From: Phallusia mammillata
Taxonomy: Eukaryota > Chordata > Ascidiacea > Phlebobranchia > Ascidiidae
Length of the DNA stretch: 64,000 nt
Assembly: GCA_003260075.1 (NCBI GenBank)
Contig: QLIY01000070.1
Location: 1 to 64,000, forward strand
Reading direction: 5' to 3'
Below the pieces are notes generated by a model. The model ran no database searches and was not told where the DNA came from. It saw only the letters and a program-made list of their open reading frames with translations. Positions within the stretch are counted from its first letter, which is position 1, and each line of letters starts with the position of its first letter. The position numbers and the translations under genes are program-made. Shown one piece after another: positions 36,480 to 50,038 of the stretch.

Positions 36480-39400
36480 TCACTCGTGTGGCGGCTTCTT
36501 CTTCATAAACTTCATCTCGCCTTCGATGGCTGCCGTCCGCTTGCTCCGTGCCTCGCTGACCTAAACAGAGAAAAATACAAAGTTCATTATTTAATACCGC
36601 AGGCAAACCGGTCTACAAGAGAATATTTCACGTTGGAGGAGAGAAAATTCACGAGTTTGACTCCAAACCACAAATAAAACTAACATCCCTTGCTAACTTT
36701 ATCACGAACGAAAAAAGAAGGCAAACCAAAAAAGTGCAGTCAACTATGCAAAGAGTTGATCAAAAAAATATGAATTAAGCTTTTGCCGAAGAATTTGTTT
36801 GAACATAAATCAAGTCATTTAGAAATCATTTTAAATTGGAAAGTGTGCATTTCTTGCCGTTTTACACTGATTTAAAGGGAACTTGTCTATAATCTACTTG
36901 ATTCGTGCAAAATCACCCTGCAAAACAACGCCTAACATGGCGATCAACGACGATCAATTGTCTGCAAATCGATCCCAGTGATTATACGTATAGTTTACGC
37001 AAGCAATTAGAACCCAGGAAATCCATTATGAGTTGTATTGTTAGGGGCGTTTGTAGTTGTTCCAAATGTAACACTGTCTCCCCTCACACATGCTAAACTG
37101 GTTTTGGTTTCTAAACCACATCCATTATCGAAGGATTTGACTGAAATCGTTTAATTTAGCAAAGTTCGTGATCAGGGCCAAATAAGGAATTAGGCGGAGC
37201 GTTGTTTTTAGGCGATTTAATTTGAAACCAGCAAAAATGGACTAACCTATCTACACCTTTTTACAGTTTTACGATTCCGTGTTATTCAAATTCACAGAAT
37301 TTGTTACAACGACTGTCAGCATTAAATTAGGCGATAACAAAAAATACTTTAAAAAATACTTTAAAAAATGCTGCTACAGACATCTTTTGTACCACAGAGC
37401 AAACAGATGAAAAAACAGCTAAACAATTCTGTTTAATTGAAAGGGGTTCTGTTTCAATATACAAGGCAGTTCTGTTTCAGGTCTCGCAATCACATCACAT
37501 AAAACATTCAGTACGAATGATACACCTCAGCGAACGTTTAAAACGTGAGTCAACCCAACCCGTGCAAAAATACAACCAAAAGTGTCAGTGCGCAAAGTAA
37601 AAGTTAGCTGTGAGTACCGTACAAGTAGCGCGATTAACATATCGGCCGATGCCGACACCTTGTTGGGTTCGCCGTCTCTCTAAGTACAAGAACATGAATA
37701 ATTGTAGAAGGGGTGCTGGTTATTTGGGAGGAATTGCGTGGAAAATGTGAGTGGTAGCCTACCTTTTCGCTCATGGCCGACTTGCGCAGTGTGCTTCTTC
37801 GCAGACCTTTGGGCGTTGACTGTTGAGCAGTTTCCATCATCAATTGGGTTGCCAAAAATTGCTACAGAAAAAGGGCTGCAAGTTAAAAAAACGCTATTCC
37901 GAAAATGCAAGGTGAGTCAAATAAAAAAAGGTCACAAAAACAGTTTTACAATATATACATATATATATATCGAGTATTTGACATCATAAGTTTCCTTAAT
38001 AAACAGTGATGACCTAAACATCTAAATATAATTGCACTGTTGCTTTTACGTTGTGTAAAAAAGGCACAGCTTAAACAATGAGTAAGAGAACGAAGTTACA
38101 GACGTTATACTTACCGCAACTTGATCCATGACGTCTTTCTGCATGTCTAGCGCCATCTTGTAGACATCGTGTTCCCGATTATTGTACATAAGAGCGTTCT
38201 GGAACATTAGCATTAAATCGCGCTGAAACTCGCTGGTCGTTCGCACCTGAAACAGAAATAACTTCATAATTTAACAGCAGTCAGTCAATATCTGGTTGTC
38301 ATAGTGTCATACACTCCAACGCAATGGCCACAAACATGGGAATGTGGAATCAATTTGCAAGCACATAAAGTAGCCTGTATGTTTAAGGCCTATTCAGAAA
38401 CGAGGTCTAGCAATAGATACAAACATCGTTATGTGAATTTTCCTTCTTAAATTGGGTGAGCAGAGACACTGAAAACTCTACCACAAACTAACCACTCCTG
38501 TTTCTAGATGCTTTTTCAGGGTTGACAGGTCCATTGCCCTGTAGACAACGTTGGAGTAGTTGGGAGCAATGTCATCAGTGACTGGTTGCAAGAACAAGCT
38601 GGCGTATCTATTGCAACAAAATAAAGGTTATAATAGAGTGTAAACTGTCTCATTCAAAGTGTTTTGACTCCCACCTGTGGCTTGCAACCTGTTTCCACAA
38701 AATCATAATGGACTTTTTCCATGCACGGAAGTTGGCAGTAGCCTCTGGGTCAGCATCACTCCTGTAATAAAATGGTATTTGAAACCATGTTCATATTTAC
38801 TGTGTATATCTACTTACGTTGTTGACAATGCAGGACTACTTGGAAAGCTGTCAATATATGCAGGTGTGCTTGCCATGCTGCCAGTGTCACCTGTTGCAAA
38901 AGTTAATGTAATTTTTTTTGACAGTACAAATACATATATGTAGGTTAGAAAGAAAGTAATACCTTCATTTTGTTCTGAAAAGTTTCCATCTCCAATAACA
39001 GAATTACTGGCATGTGAAATATTATCATCTTCAACTACAGACTCCTCCACTTTGTTATCTTCTGTTACTGATGGAGCATCTGCTGGCTCTTCTGCCATTT
39101 CAGTGACAATGTCTTGATTTTTATCAGTTGTATCTACAAAGTCTGATGCCACGACATTTGGATTTTCTTGAACTACAACAGTATGTTCTTGTGCAGATGC
39201 TGTTGGTACTTTCGTATCTCCTTTCTTTTCCAGGGTATCTGGTAATGGTGCCACAAAATTTTTAGTTTCGGTGTTCACAACTTGATCATTTTCTCCTTGT
39301 GTGGTTTCCTCTGACTCCACAGTACCTGTCCTGGTTTCATCCGTGGGCAAATCAACATCAGGAGATGGGAGAACATCCTGAACATCCTCGTCCACATCAG

Positions 39401-41846
39401 GATTGGTGGTTTCAGGCTCTTGTGCTGGAACATCACACACTGGTGAATTAGCTGTTGGCTCTTCATCATTAATGTTGTCCACAATGACAGGCTTGGATAC
39501 ACTATCCTCCTCCTTTGGTAAGGGATCTCCTGTTGTGGCTGTATCAGTAAGCTCCTAAAATTGATACTGTGTTATACATTTTACTTATCAATGGATACTT
39601 AGCCAATTGTAATATAAACACCTGTAGTTCTGTGACATTAGTTGCTGTTTCCTCGCAGGGCGGTTGGGACTGATCTTTGTTTTCAGGGACACAAACCGTT
39701 GCCGCTTCTGTAGAATCCTCTGCATTAACAGTAGGTTCGAAGGGAAGCATTTCTGAGTCCTCAATTGTTTCAGAATCTTGGCTTTCCTCCTTTTAAGAAC
39801 ACCAAGCCATTGAAAAAACATGTTAACATACAGCACGTCTCTATTTCCTACCTGATTTGCATCGACTTCCATTTCAACTTGATTCTCCTTCAACTCTTGT
39901 GTATCATCAGGGATTGTAAGTGTTTCACTCTAAGCAGGAAACCATAAAAGCAAATGTAAGAGTTTGATATTGCAGGACTACAATCATTTAATCTTACATC
40001 TTGTTCAGAGTTTTCAGGAACCGGAATTGGTTGAATTTCTTCAGATGTTGTTGTGTTATCATCAGCTGTATCAGGTTTACTGGTCTCCATCACAACATCT
40101 AATGCACAACACTTTTAGTTTCGATTTTTTAAAAAATAGAATAAAATTTGACAAACTTTGATTTTCTACTTCTTGAACAGGTTGTACTTCCTCATTATTC
40201 TTGGCCTCAGGTGTTTTGGTTTGGGCTTCTTCAGCTTTTTTTCTACCAAATGAAAACAAAACTGACATTTTGAGTGGTCAAATTTTAACCCACTAAACTG
40301 AAGTTGCCCTTATAACAAGAAAACACAGTGGTAAACATCAAGTGTTAAATTACTTTCATACAAAACTACATTCACAAACATTTGGCAGTTTTAAAAACAC
40401 TCAACCAACCTTTGGATTTCCTCTATCATTTCATCCAATTTGTCATCTAGGTCTCCAGACTCAATCTGTATATTTTGGTGTTAAAGAATTTTTTTGAGTT
40501 TTTAGATTTTATAAACATATTTGTCACCTGTGCCAAAGTGTTTTTTAACTTTTTGTATTTCGCTCTTTCACTTCTAATTTGTTTTCGAATTTCCTCGATC
40601 CGCTCCTGGGTAAGCTTTCTAACAATGGCATCACCAATTGATAGAGTGGCTGGAGAACTTGCACTTGAGCTTGATTCATTCGATTCAGATCGCTCACCTC
40701 TTTTCCGTCTACAAAATTACAGTTAATTGCATATTGCCGACGATGGCCAACCTCTTATGTAAGAACAACGATAAAGGCAACAAATCTTATGGGGTCAACT
40801 AATGGGTCAACATTACTAACTAAAATCTGGTCAGCTTATTTCCTGTTGGCATTGCTGCTGGTCTAATCAGTTACATTACAAATTATGCACCAGATACACT
40901 TCTCTTGACAATTTTACTAACAGTGGCCAAAGTCACTGTGCTTTTTATTTATCAGTTACAGTTGTAAAGAATTAGCCAATACATGTAATTCAAAATACTT
41001 GTGTGGCCACATAAAAATGTACTTAAGCCACATTTGGCAGCATAGCCTTAGGTTGTGCATCCCTGGCCTACAGTATATCATGTGCACCTTCCATTTATAT
41101 TAGTGCAGTGTTATTTTGGAATCTGATCAAAGTATTAATTTTCGTTTGTTTGTTTTTTATTTGCATGTAATCATTTGCGTCATAGAATTCTTAGGTACTA
41201 ATTTTGTTTTACACAACAGATGTCAACACACACTCTGACAGCATGTACCAAAACAGAGAAATTCTTGTAAGGACATATGCAACAGCCATGGAACAACTGT
41301 TGAGTTAATAACAATGAAAAAAGGTAACTTAGCTAAACCACTTGCATTAACTTGGGATCAGGTGTGCATTTGACTGGCTGGACACTCCTGTTCTATGTTA
41401 AGGCAGCATCTACCAAGCACTAGCAGTTACGGCCATAAAGGAAGTAGGAAAAAATGTTTTAATAAGACCAACCTTGGTGTTTCTGCAGCTTCAATTAAAT
41501 CAGTGTATTGTTGTGCACAGTTTTTTGCACTAAACCAATCTGGTGGTCGATTAGGTTCACCCAAAGACCTCAGCATCCGAGTGACACCTCCAGACCTAAC
41601 ATTGAATTTTAAATATTATTAGAAATTAAATAACATGTCATGTTAAGGACTATCGCTTGTGACATAAAAATATAATCAACTACATTTGCAATATTTGATA
41701 AAAACCAACGTTTTTAATTCTTTATTTTGATGGTGTTAAAAAAGACAGCTGGTTGCCATATCTTACCAGTGCTGATTGCCACTTTGTAAAACATAAGAAG
41801 ATAAAGAAAGCTTTTCTTTTGTGGACCATTCAAGTTTTGGATTCAT
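36480..41846 (-). CDS. BRD8: BRD8: bromodomain subunit of the NuA4/TIP60 acetyltransferase complex
   Basis: Orthologue of human BRD8 (p120), a nuclear acetyl-lysine reader in the TIP60/p400 complex. Exons in transcription order: 41767-41846, 41473-41595, 40528-40708, 40410-40465, 40157-40242, 39998-40098, 39852-39929, 39622-39789, 38963-39554, 38818-38890, 38675-38761, 38496-38607, 38115-38246, 37763-37861, 36480-36560. They sum to 682 residues. The N-terminal Myb/SANT-like part (LEWSTKEKLSLSSYVL, then GEPNRPPDWFSAKNCAQQY) matches human BRD8, as does AIVRKLTQERIEEIRKQI with the coiled coil that follows. A long acidic Glu/Thr/Asp-rich linker fills residues about 150-500. Bromodomain about 513-620: AWKKSIMILWKQVASHRY, then RDLMLMFQNALMYNNREHD with the acetyl-lysine-binding Asn. 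The last exon (AAIEGEMKFMKKKPPHE) is basic and fits in phase, though it lies 1.2 kb away. The start is the first ATG of the exon encoding the SANT-like domain; a non-coding upstream exon is likely. Confidence 0.94.
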
Positions 41847-44800
41847 ATTTTTTAGTATTATTCTGTTAGAATGAGTACAATGAACCTGTCAAAAATAAAT
41901 ATTCTTTTAAAAGTTATAGACATTATACAATCCTTTTTGCACAAATCTCTCATTATTACAGTATCTAACGCTAAATGCTTAAAAAAACTGTAGCATAGCA
42001 ATGGTCCTGCCCAAGTAGTATCCAACAAATGACAATAAATTCATCTTCCACAAACTGTACCAAACACTGCATAATCGGGAAAAGTGGGACCAAAGTTTTA
42101 GACGTTACCATCTGGACCTGAACCTGCCTGCCTGGTCTGTGGTTCCAATTGTCCAAACTTCATAAATTCACATCAAAAACGATAGAAATTTACCACGCAA
42201 CATTGCAATAGCATTACAACATCCTTACTATGTACACTTTAGGTTTTTAATCTCGTTGTTTCAGCTTCAACAAACAAACAAACCAAAACCTTTGTAACTA
42301 TAATCGCGGAAACTTTGCCTCCCAAACCCAAAACGTTTCACGCTTTAGTGCGTACGTTTAATACGCATGAGCAAACTTGTCATGCTTGAATAAAAACAAA
42401 ACTTTTTCCAAATGTTTGAAAAACATTCCTTCAAATACACCTTTTCAGTGATAAAATATGGTGGTTATGTTTATAAATATATTCAGAACGTTTACAAATA
42501 AATTTCCACGTCATCATTAAGTAAATTTGTAAATTTATAATTCACTGCATTGTCTTTCGATAAAACAGAAAGATTATTTTTCAATGTAGGGTGCGTTTAT
42601 CAAAGAACCAAACAGGTCACAAAGTGTATTTCATTGTAGTCCACGCATATAACAAGTTCCAGTTAAATTGTATTTTGCACAACGATACAACCAGGTGACA
42701 AAGCAACGGTGACAAAATTTTTATTTCAGCAGCAGTGGATCTCGTACAACAGTAGGCTACAACAGCAGTCTACAATCTTACTCAGAAACTAAAAAGCATG
42801 TAAGTCATACGAATGCTGCACATGCTTGTAATACAGTCAATGGCAATTTTATGTTTAATTAAACTTTCACGACTATATTTAGCACACTTACCTTTGGGCA
42901 TTTTGCAGAGCTGTTTTCTGTATTCCACAAGGGATCCAACTCATTGTGATGACACAGTCAATGATAATGAATAAGCTAAAGCTGAAATTAATAAAGGAGA
43001 CGTCCGACCCGTTGCTCAACGAACCAAAATACATCAATAGGGGCGGGCTACTGTTGCTAAACCGCAATATATTAGCTGTCTAACGTAAATATAACCCATT
43101 GTGTCTGATGGGTGAGTGACAAAGTGATCAGCAAAGATTTATCTGGGCCAACCGCCAACGGACACTTAAGAATTGTTTTGTTTAGACAGTTTTCAAAACT
43201 GTTGTTTTTTGGACCGGTTTGACTTCCACTCTTATCAAAGCCTGTCCTTGATTGACAAGCGGTTGAACACAGGCTTGAAAATGAAAGTACCCAGGCATTT
43301 GCTGAAAGAACATAGATGAACTACAAATCAACTGTTTATAAGTACATGAAAGTTTTTACTTCGGATTTGCAACGGCACTTGTCAAGTGTGTATTGTTACG
43401 TACAACGATGACATCAATGGCTTGCGCAGTTGCAAACCTAAATGACCACCAACCCAATGCAGCTCGGTTTGTGGAACGTTGATCCTCAGAAAAGATGGGC
43501 AAAAATAGAACGGCAGAAGAGGATGTGCGTTGCGTGCATGCAACATCCTAAAATATTGCGGGAATTTTTTTCCTATGTGTAATGTAAGCAGCCTCGAAGA
43601 TTGAAAAATTTGAAACCTCAAACGCTGTATTGTTGTTGGCTAATGATAAATTTCTACCTATACCTATACATGCTGTGTTTGTGTTCAGTTTCTAATTCTG
43701 ATTTTTCACGACTTCTACAAAGACGAGCCATAACGTATCAAGCAAAAAAAAACTTTTTAACAGGGAATTTCGGACTTGCTTCAACGCATTAGGCAACCAG
43801 GTACAAAACCAAAACGCAAGCAATCATCATCCGGTGATTTTACCATTCGCTATGTGTCATTGGCCAAATCGGGTGACAAATACACTGACAACAAGACCGG
43901 TGCTGGACAACAAAAACTCGTTACAATGTGTCCGGAAATAGACACGACATAAGGTTGTACGACACAACAGCCAGTGGTCGATTGAACAACAGCGTTCTCG
44001 TGCCAGTGGTAAACCGATACGCGATATGAGTTTCGAATTGAGACCAACGAGGCAGCACCGGTGGAACCCAGGTCCGCTCGTTCGACCCCCGGCGTGCGGA
44101 GGAACAATTCGCCGGTAACCCATACCCGGACCCCGGCGATGTTATGGTTCGACGCCGATGTACCAGTTCCGCAATATTGCTTTCAGTACCGCCTCGACTG
44201 CAGTCTGAGTCAGTGCTTGAAATGACAGGATAATCGCCTTTAAGATTGACGCGAAGCTTTGCAAGAGAGCCAATGAAATTGCAAGTAGACCACAGTACAA
44301 AAATGTCGCAGAAGCACTTTTTCGGCACAAACAGTTCGGTTTGAAATCCAAACGGGCTTGTGTATATGCACAACCAGCGCCAAAACAAACGGGCTCATCG
44401 TGTGACAAAGGGTGGGTCAGAAAAAATAAGTTGATTTTTTACATGTTTCAGTCTTGCAACAAATATTGTTGCGTTTTCAAAGTATAAGCGTAAATGGGGC
44501 AACTGAGTATTTATCAGAGGTTAACTATAACGGCAACTGCGACCTTGGCGTAAAACGTCAATCAATTTTGTATGCTGCGTCGCGGTAATGAGTGTATAGG
44601 GGAAGTTCTGTGTTGCAAACAGCGAAATGAGTTGTAAATTATTCATGGAGTCAAGCTGTGAGCAATAGTTTAATAATCAATTGGCAGGATTGTAGCAATC
44701 AGTGAGAAAAAGGTGTGCCAGCCGTCGATGCTTATATAGAGCGTGATATCAGCACCTACAGAAGGTTTGTTTACAGCAGATTATGTGTCTGTGACGTATA

Positions 44801-46077
44801 AGATTGTACGACCTAAGCTTATTCGGCAGTAAATTCCAGAGGCGACTGGCTGGTATTTTGTGTGTCACTGTGTCGGTAGTTAGGAACTTATTCTGCGGGA
44901 ATAGCTATATTGTCAAGGAATTGGAATTCGGGCTTGAATGAAAATTGACTTTTTGTTGTAGGAATGTGGTTTTACGTACGTGAGTAAAATTGATTTCAAG
45001 CGATATAGGCAGAGAAATGGCAAACATGGTACTAGCTCTGTTTGCCAAGGTATGTTTGCCAAAATTTTGTAAAAAGCGATTGTGTAATATTTGCGCTAAT
45101 CACAAAGGTTAATTAAATGAAGTGTCATACAAGTTTATTTCGCCTGCGAACTTCTAAAGCCACTTCCGTCAATAACGCGATCGAAGCATGCCGAAATGGA
45201 ATCACTGGTAAGTAACGTATCTGCCAGCTGCACAGGCCCCTGCGATATTGCATTGTCCCTTGTGGGACACTGGTAATCGGCTGCCATTTCCACAGCAAAC
45301 GTCAGGGCAAAAGCCTAGGCCTGTGCGCTGCCCCTGGAGTATTTTAGTCGCCGGTCGGTGTCGTGTCCATTGCAAATGGTGCTTTCTGCTCCGCTTAGAT
45401 CTCCGAAGCGATTATGCAACAAACGCCGTATTCCCGATTAGAACAGAAAGCGCTAATCTGACGTCATCGCGTGTGAGAATTGAAAACGCAAGTGGTCCGC
45501 CCCCTTTATTGTAAATCAATCAGCACCGCGTGCAAACAGCTTCGGCTGTGGTCGGTTGTTGTCGCTGAGCATAGTTAACTCCACTGCAACTGTGCGGCTT
45601 AGAGGATTAGGCATCTCACCGTCAGATCTGGTAAAGAGGAAGCCAACGGTCATTTATTTCAGAAGCGAGCGCGAACGCTGCCACACGATTGAAATGTTTT
45701 AGTCGTATTGTCTGTAGGCCAGCTTAGGCAAGCACATTAAAAAGACATTTTGCATTAGTTAGCGTAGTGGCCAGTTAATGAGCATTGCCCAAAATAAAAA
45801 GTTAATTTGGACTGCGTTTATATGTCGTGTGCATCGCCTACATAAGATTTAATATTAGATAACTCAAAACTGTATTCAATGTCTATTCCGAAATGCACAG
45901 ATAGCTCTGTTTACGGTGTATGTAAACACGGTCATTAATGGGCCTACCCTTTTCAATACATGTGTGTTGATTCTTTAGCGTGTTTGTTTTTCCTAGTTGT
46001 AGCCACAGGAGATTAAATCAGGGTTTTGTTGTGCGCGGTATGTAATCTGGGCAGCTGCGTAAAGGCTTGAGATCAAC
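41847..46077. other. Divergent intergenic region between BRD8 and the calmodulin-like gene
   Basis: CpG content rises from about 42.9 kb onward. The BRD8 transcription start probably lies between 42 and 43.1 kb. Near 45.0-45.2 kb there are two small ATG-to-donor segments on the plus strand: 45018-45050 (MANMVLALFAK before GTATGT) and about 45188-45210 (before GTAAGT). An acceptor (GCCACAG) near 46008 lies just ahead of the calmodulin-like start. These may be alternative 5' exons of that gene. Open frames at 43.9-44.4 kb on the minus strand overlap in several frames and show no conserved motif. Confidence 0.35.
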
Positions 46078-47262
46078 ATGTCCGCAATGGCCAAGCAGAA
46101 AAATCAACACAAACAACCTGTGTACAATGGCAGCGCTGCTGTCGTCGATGGCAAACTGGATGAATTGCGCGAGGCCTTTGCGTTTTTTGACCAGAATGGT
46201 GACGGAAGCATTGAGGCTGATGAACTTGGTTCAGTGATGAGGACCCTGGGATATCCGGCGACTGACTCAGAATTAAGGGACATGATCCATGAAGCTGACG
46301 TAGACGGCAATGACAAGATCGATTTTGATGAGTTTGTGCGTATGATGGAAACCAAAAGTCGACACGACCAAGCGGAGGACGAGGAGCTGCGAGAAGCATT
46401 TAAGGTAATTTGCGCTCGATCGTTATTCAATTTGGGTCTTCCGGTGTATAATATGACAACTAATCTAAGGAGACTAGGTCAAAATGTAGTCTTTTGTGGC
46501 GCAGACGTCGCAAGCGAATACTGCTGCAACCCGATTCTTATCGACCAAGGCTTGGTTTTGCACGCAGCATTTATTTTGCAGTGTCAGTGCTTTTCTTCGA
46601 ATGCCAAATTTAGCCGAGTCCTGATCACTACGCGCCACTGCACCCGCCCACTTGCAAACACGCATTGCGCGGAAAAATGCTTGTCACGTTTAAAAGCTAC
46701 ATCCGTTCACACAACTAAATGTCACAAACAGCCCTTTGTGCCATTTGTTGGTGATGGTGTGAGTTATGTCTTTGAAGTAATGGATTCACGCTTTACTACG
46801 GCGCCTAACAGTATTCGTAATGCTATAATATGCGATCAGCATCGTACGTTCTGCGCTCTTTACAATCACCTTTTGTCCGCAAAATCGATTTACTATAAAT
46901 CACAATTTGGAATGAGTTTTACGGGCTATTGGTTGCACACACTTACGAATTGCAACCAACTGAGTTGGCCGCTATTTAATAGCAATCAATATTGGGGAAT
47001 CGCAACTTGATTGCCAATTCTACTTATCTATTTATAGGTCTTTGATCGCGACGGCAACGGCTACATCAGTCGGGCGGAACTTAGTCACGTGATGCGAAAC
47101 ATTGGCGAGAATCTGACCGAGGAGGACATTAACGAGATGATCAACGAGGCGGACAAAAACGGCGACGGACAGATCGACTACGAAGAGTTTGTGGGCATGT
47201 TGTCAAAAACCGACCAGCAGCCCACAAACGGCGGCCACGAAATTGTCTCGAAAATGGCGTGA
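46078..47262 (+). CDS. Calmodulin-like four-EF-hand protein
   Basis: Calcium sensor of the calmodulin superfamily. Exons 46078-46404 and 47038-47262 encode 183 residues; vertebrate calmodulin has 148 after Met removal. Four 12-residue loops: [36 protein letters not shown] and [12 protein letters not shown]. All keep the liganding acidic residues. Loop 2 has Asp instead of Gly at position 6, which may weaken or alter calcium binding there. An extension of about 20 residues (polar, KQKNQHKQP) precedes the first EF hand, and a short tail ([10 protein letters not shown]) follows the last. No N-terminal MGxxxS myristoylation motif is seen. The single intron falls between AFK and VFD of EF hand 3. 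ATG 46087 is an alternative start. It resembles the neuron-type calmodulin-like proteins of invertebrates rather than canonical calmodulin. Partner unknown. Confidence 0.9.
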
Positions 47263-49649
47263 CGCCCAATTAGGTGCTTATAAATCGTTTGTGCTCGATG
47301 CACAGAATGAAGAACTGCGAAAACTTGATAACAGCCCCCGACTTTTCAAGCAAACGAACCGTGTCATCACCCTATACAATTGTATGTGTGTTTTTCCATA
47401 TTCGTGCTGTTATGTATTTTATATTTTATTCCCTGTGAAACTGTGGAAGTGTAGATAGCAAAACTCAATCACTTTATGTTGCGCACTTAACTTAACTGTA
47501 CAACACGCAAAGTCCGCACATATTGCACTAAAATTCCGGCAGGTAAACTTTCCGTAATATCGGTAATTCAAAAGATAATAGAATTTCACAAAAGAAATTG
47601 ATGTGCAAACAGTGTTCGTGATGAATGTGAAGCCTGAACGTTGCAGCGGTTTACCGCAAGTTCCTTTCGGCTTACAGCTCAACACAAAGGCACCAAATTT
47701 CGTGAAAAGCAAACGTGACATGTAGTGTTGTCCAGGTTTTATAGAACAACGTGATTTGGAGCCATGGCAGCTACCCGGTGATTCATAAATTTTAATCTCT
47801 TGTCGAAACCACCTCTATTGATTTTCAATAATTGGCTGTTGAATATTGCATACCTGGCTTCCGTCGTCAAGTTGTATTGTTCGTTGCCCCAACCAATCAG
47901 CAATATTCGTGACTGTTGCTAAGAGCTCTCGTCACTCAGTGCCCGTCAAAAGCCTGGACGCAGTTGACGGTGTGAGGTCATTTAAGACCGCTGTGTGTTT
48001 AACACATTTTGAAAACCGGTTTAACACGTATGTGTAGAAATACAGTAAAAGGAAACCGCACGATCGTCTTTTCACAATGCTTTTTCGAGACCCACCGTAA
48101 AAATTGTTACCAATACATCTGTCAGCCTGCACGAGTGACTACTGCTCATAATGTGTTGTTTGATTTCGTGTACAACATTACAGCGGAAGCGTACAGTGCT
48201 AATAAAGGGTTAAACATATTGTTTAACAAAGGTAATATGTCCTGTTGATTGCACCAAACGTGCTTGTGGCCACGTTTCGTGTACCCAAACTCAAACACGG
48301 CAATTCGGAAAATAGATACGTTGATTCAAGCGTCTTCACGAGTAGTCAAAGATGTCTAGACTTCACTGCACTATACAAGTTACTTTGTGGCAGTCACCAA
48401 TCCGCTAGGTGGAAACAGTAAGGCGCATTTGCTAAGAGCCTGTGTGGGAACAGCACCGAGGTGCAGTGGTGCTTCCTGATATCAACAGTTTTAGCGGGTT
48501 TACCCATTTTAATACCGATAGCATTCTAAGCAACAACCGCCAGAGTTTTGACAGCATTAAACACAAACCCAAGGCCTAAACCACAATATGAAATAGAGGG
48601 TATCAACACAGCTAATCCTGGTTAAGCTGTGCATATAACCTAGTAGGCACAAACACTTTCGCAGTGAACGCTAGAATAAAATCATTTTGTCCTTTGAGGT
48701 TATCGAGGTAACAACTGGAGCAATCGAGTCGAACTAAATAGACAGTAGAATAATGTAACTTTTTGCTGTACAGGTTCATCTAAAATCATCCCACGAATAG
48801 TGCGTTGATTTGCCTGTGGGTGGAAATAAATAACAGAGTATGCACAACCTTCACAAGAAGACTCCTACCCAACAAGATGCCTTGACAAAAATCTGATTAT
48901 TTTAAATCAAATACCTAAACTTTTACCTACAATACAATAGGATACTGCCTCTATATCTTTCAAATACAACTTGAATCGAGGTAAAATCATCAAGCAGTTG
49001 AACTTTTATTGATGATCGTTCATCGACTTACGCCCAACAGTTAATATTAATCGCATGAAACCGGTCGAAATGTACGTGCGACGAGTCGACAGCGAAATGC
49101 TTGCGGGGAAATCAACTCTTGAGGGTGATCGGGCGAAACACGAAAGAAAACTCTCGCGACAAGAACAAGGAATTACCAAGCTACGCACGCTACACGGGAT
49201 AAAGAACAAATGGTGGCTATCATGCAAGAAGAACGGGTTTGCCGAAAAGTGACACGGGCAGTGTTGGTTGGTGACGCTTCTGGTTAGCCGACGCGTTGGA
49301 AGTGTTAGCAGCACGAAAACACGCCGCATGGGGCGCACGTGAGACCCTTAACTGTCCGTAAAAAACTACAGGAAAAAAGGCCCCGCGCACATGGACAATT
49401 GTTTAGAAAAATATACTTTAGTTTGCGCATAATAGCGCCGATTCACGCGGCAACAACGGAATACCTTTGTGGTGGTAACTCTGGACAACGGTGGTCCTGA
49501 ATAAAAGCATTAGGGGGCGGGAATCAAAAATTAGCAAGCAAAGCAGAGATGTTGCTGCTGTCAGCCGGCGGGCACGGGATACGAACTGGGGGCGTGTCAA
49601 GTGCAATTAAAAAAGCGGAAAAGAGGATCAAGAATAAAGTAACAAATAC
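47263..49649. other. Intergenic region between the calmodulin-like gene and KMT2E
   Basis: Holds the 3' untranslated region of the calmodulin-like gene and the downstream flank of KMT2E. No protein, RNA gene or repeat family can be supported; the short frames present lack splice context and similarity. Confidence 0.4.
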
Positions 49650-49655
49650 TTTATT
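49650..49655 (-). terminator. KMT2E: Polyadenylation signal of KMT2E
   Basis: TTTATT on the plus strand (AATAAA on the minus strand) about 225 bases after the predicted stop codon. Confidence 0.5.
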
Positions 49656-49878
49656 GAAACCAAGCAGCTACTAGGTTTTTCTCTCGCATGAAAAGGTTTA
49701 ACGGCGGGAAATAGAGGAAATAACAGGAACAGTTAGGTGTGGATCAGTGGAAATATTCTAAGAGAGATCAATCTGCGGCCAGACACTAACATCTTAGTTT
49801 CGACTATTTACAGCCGTATGTACAACACACACAAAGAGGCATGCAGCCGCCGGATTCGTCGCCGCATTCGGACCCGGC

Positions 49879-49967
49879 TTAAAACTCCCTGAGATCTATC
49901 AACGGCGTCGACCTTCGCCCAGCTATCGCCTGTGCATATCCGGCGCATAAAAGCTCGACCTGTAACA

Positions 49968-50038
<71 letters not shown>

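Noticed and set aside
43921-44388. 155-codon minus-strand frame upstream of the calmodulin-like gene
   Set aside because: Overlapping frames of similar length exist on the same strand, there is no recognisable motif or splice context, and the sequence is CpG-rich, which lengthens chance frames.
46405-47010. Long plus-strand frame continuing past the first calmodulin-like exon
   Set aside because: The frame breaks EF hand 3. A GT donor at 46405 and an acceptor at 47037 restore the exact calmodulin sequence, so this is intron read-through.
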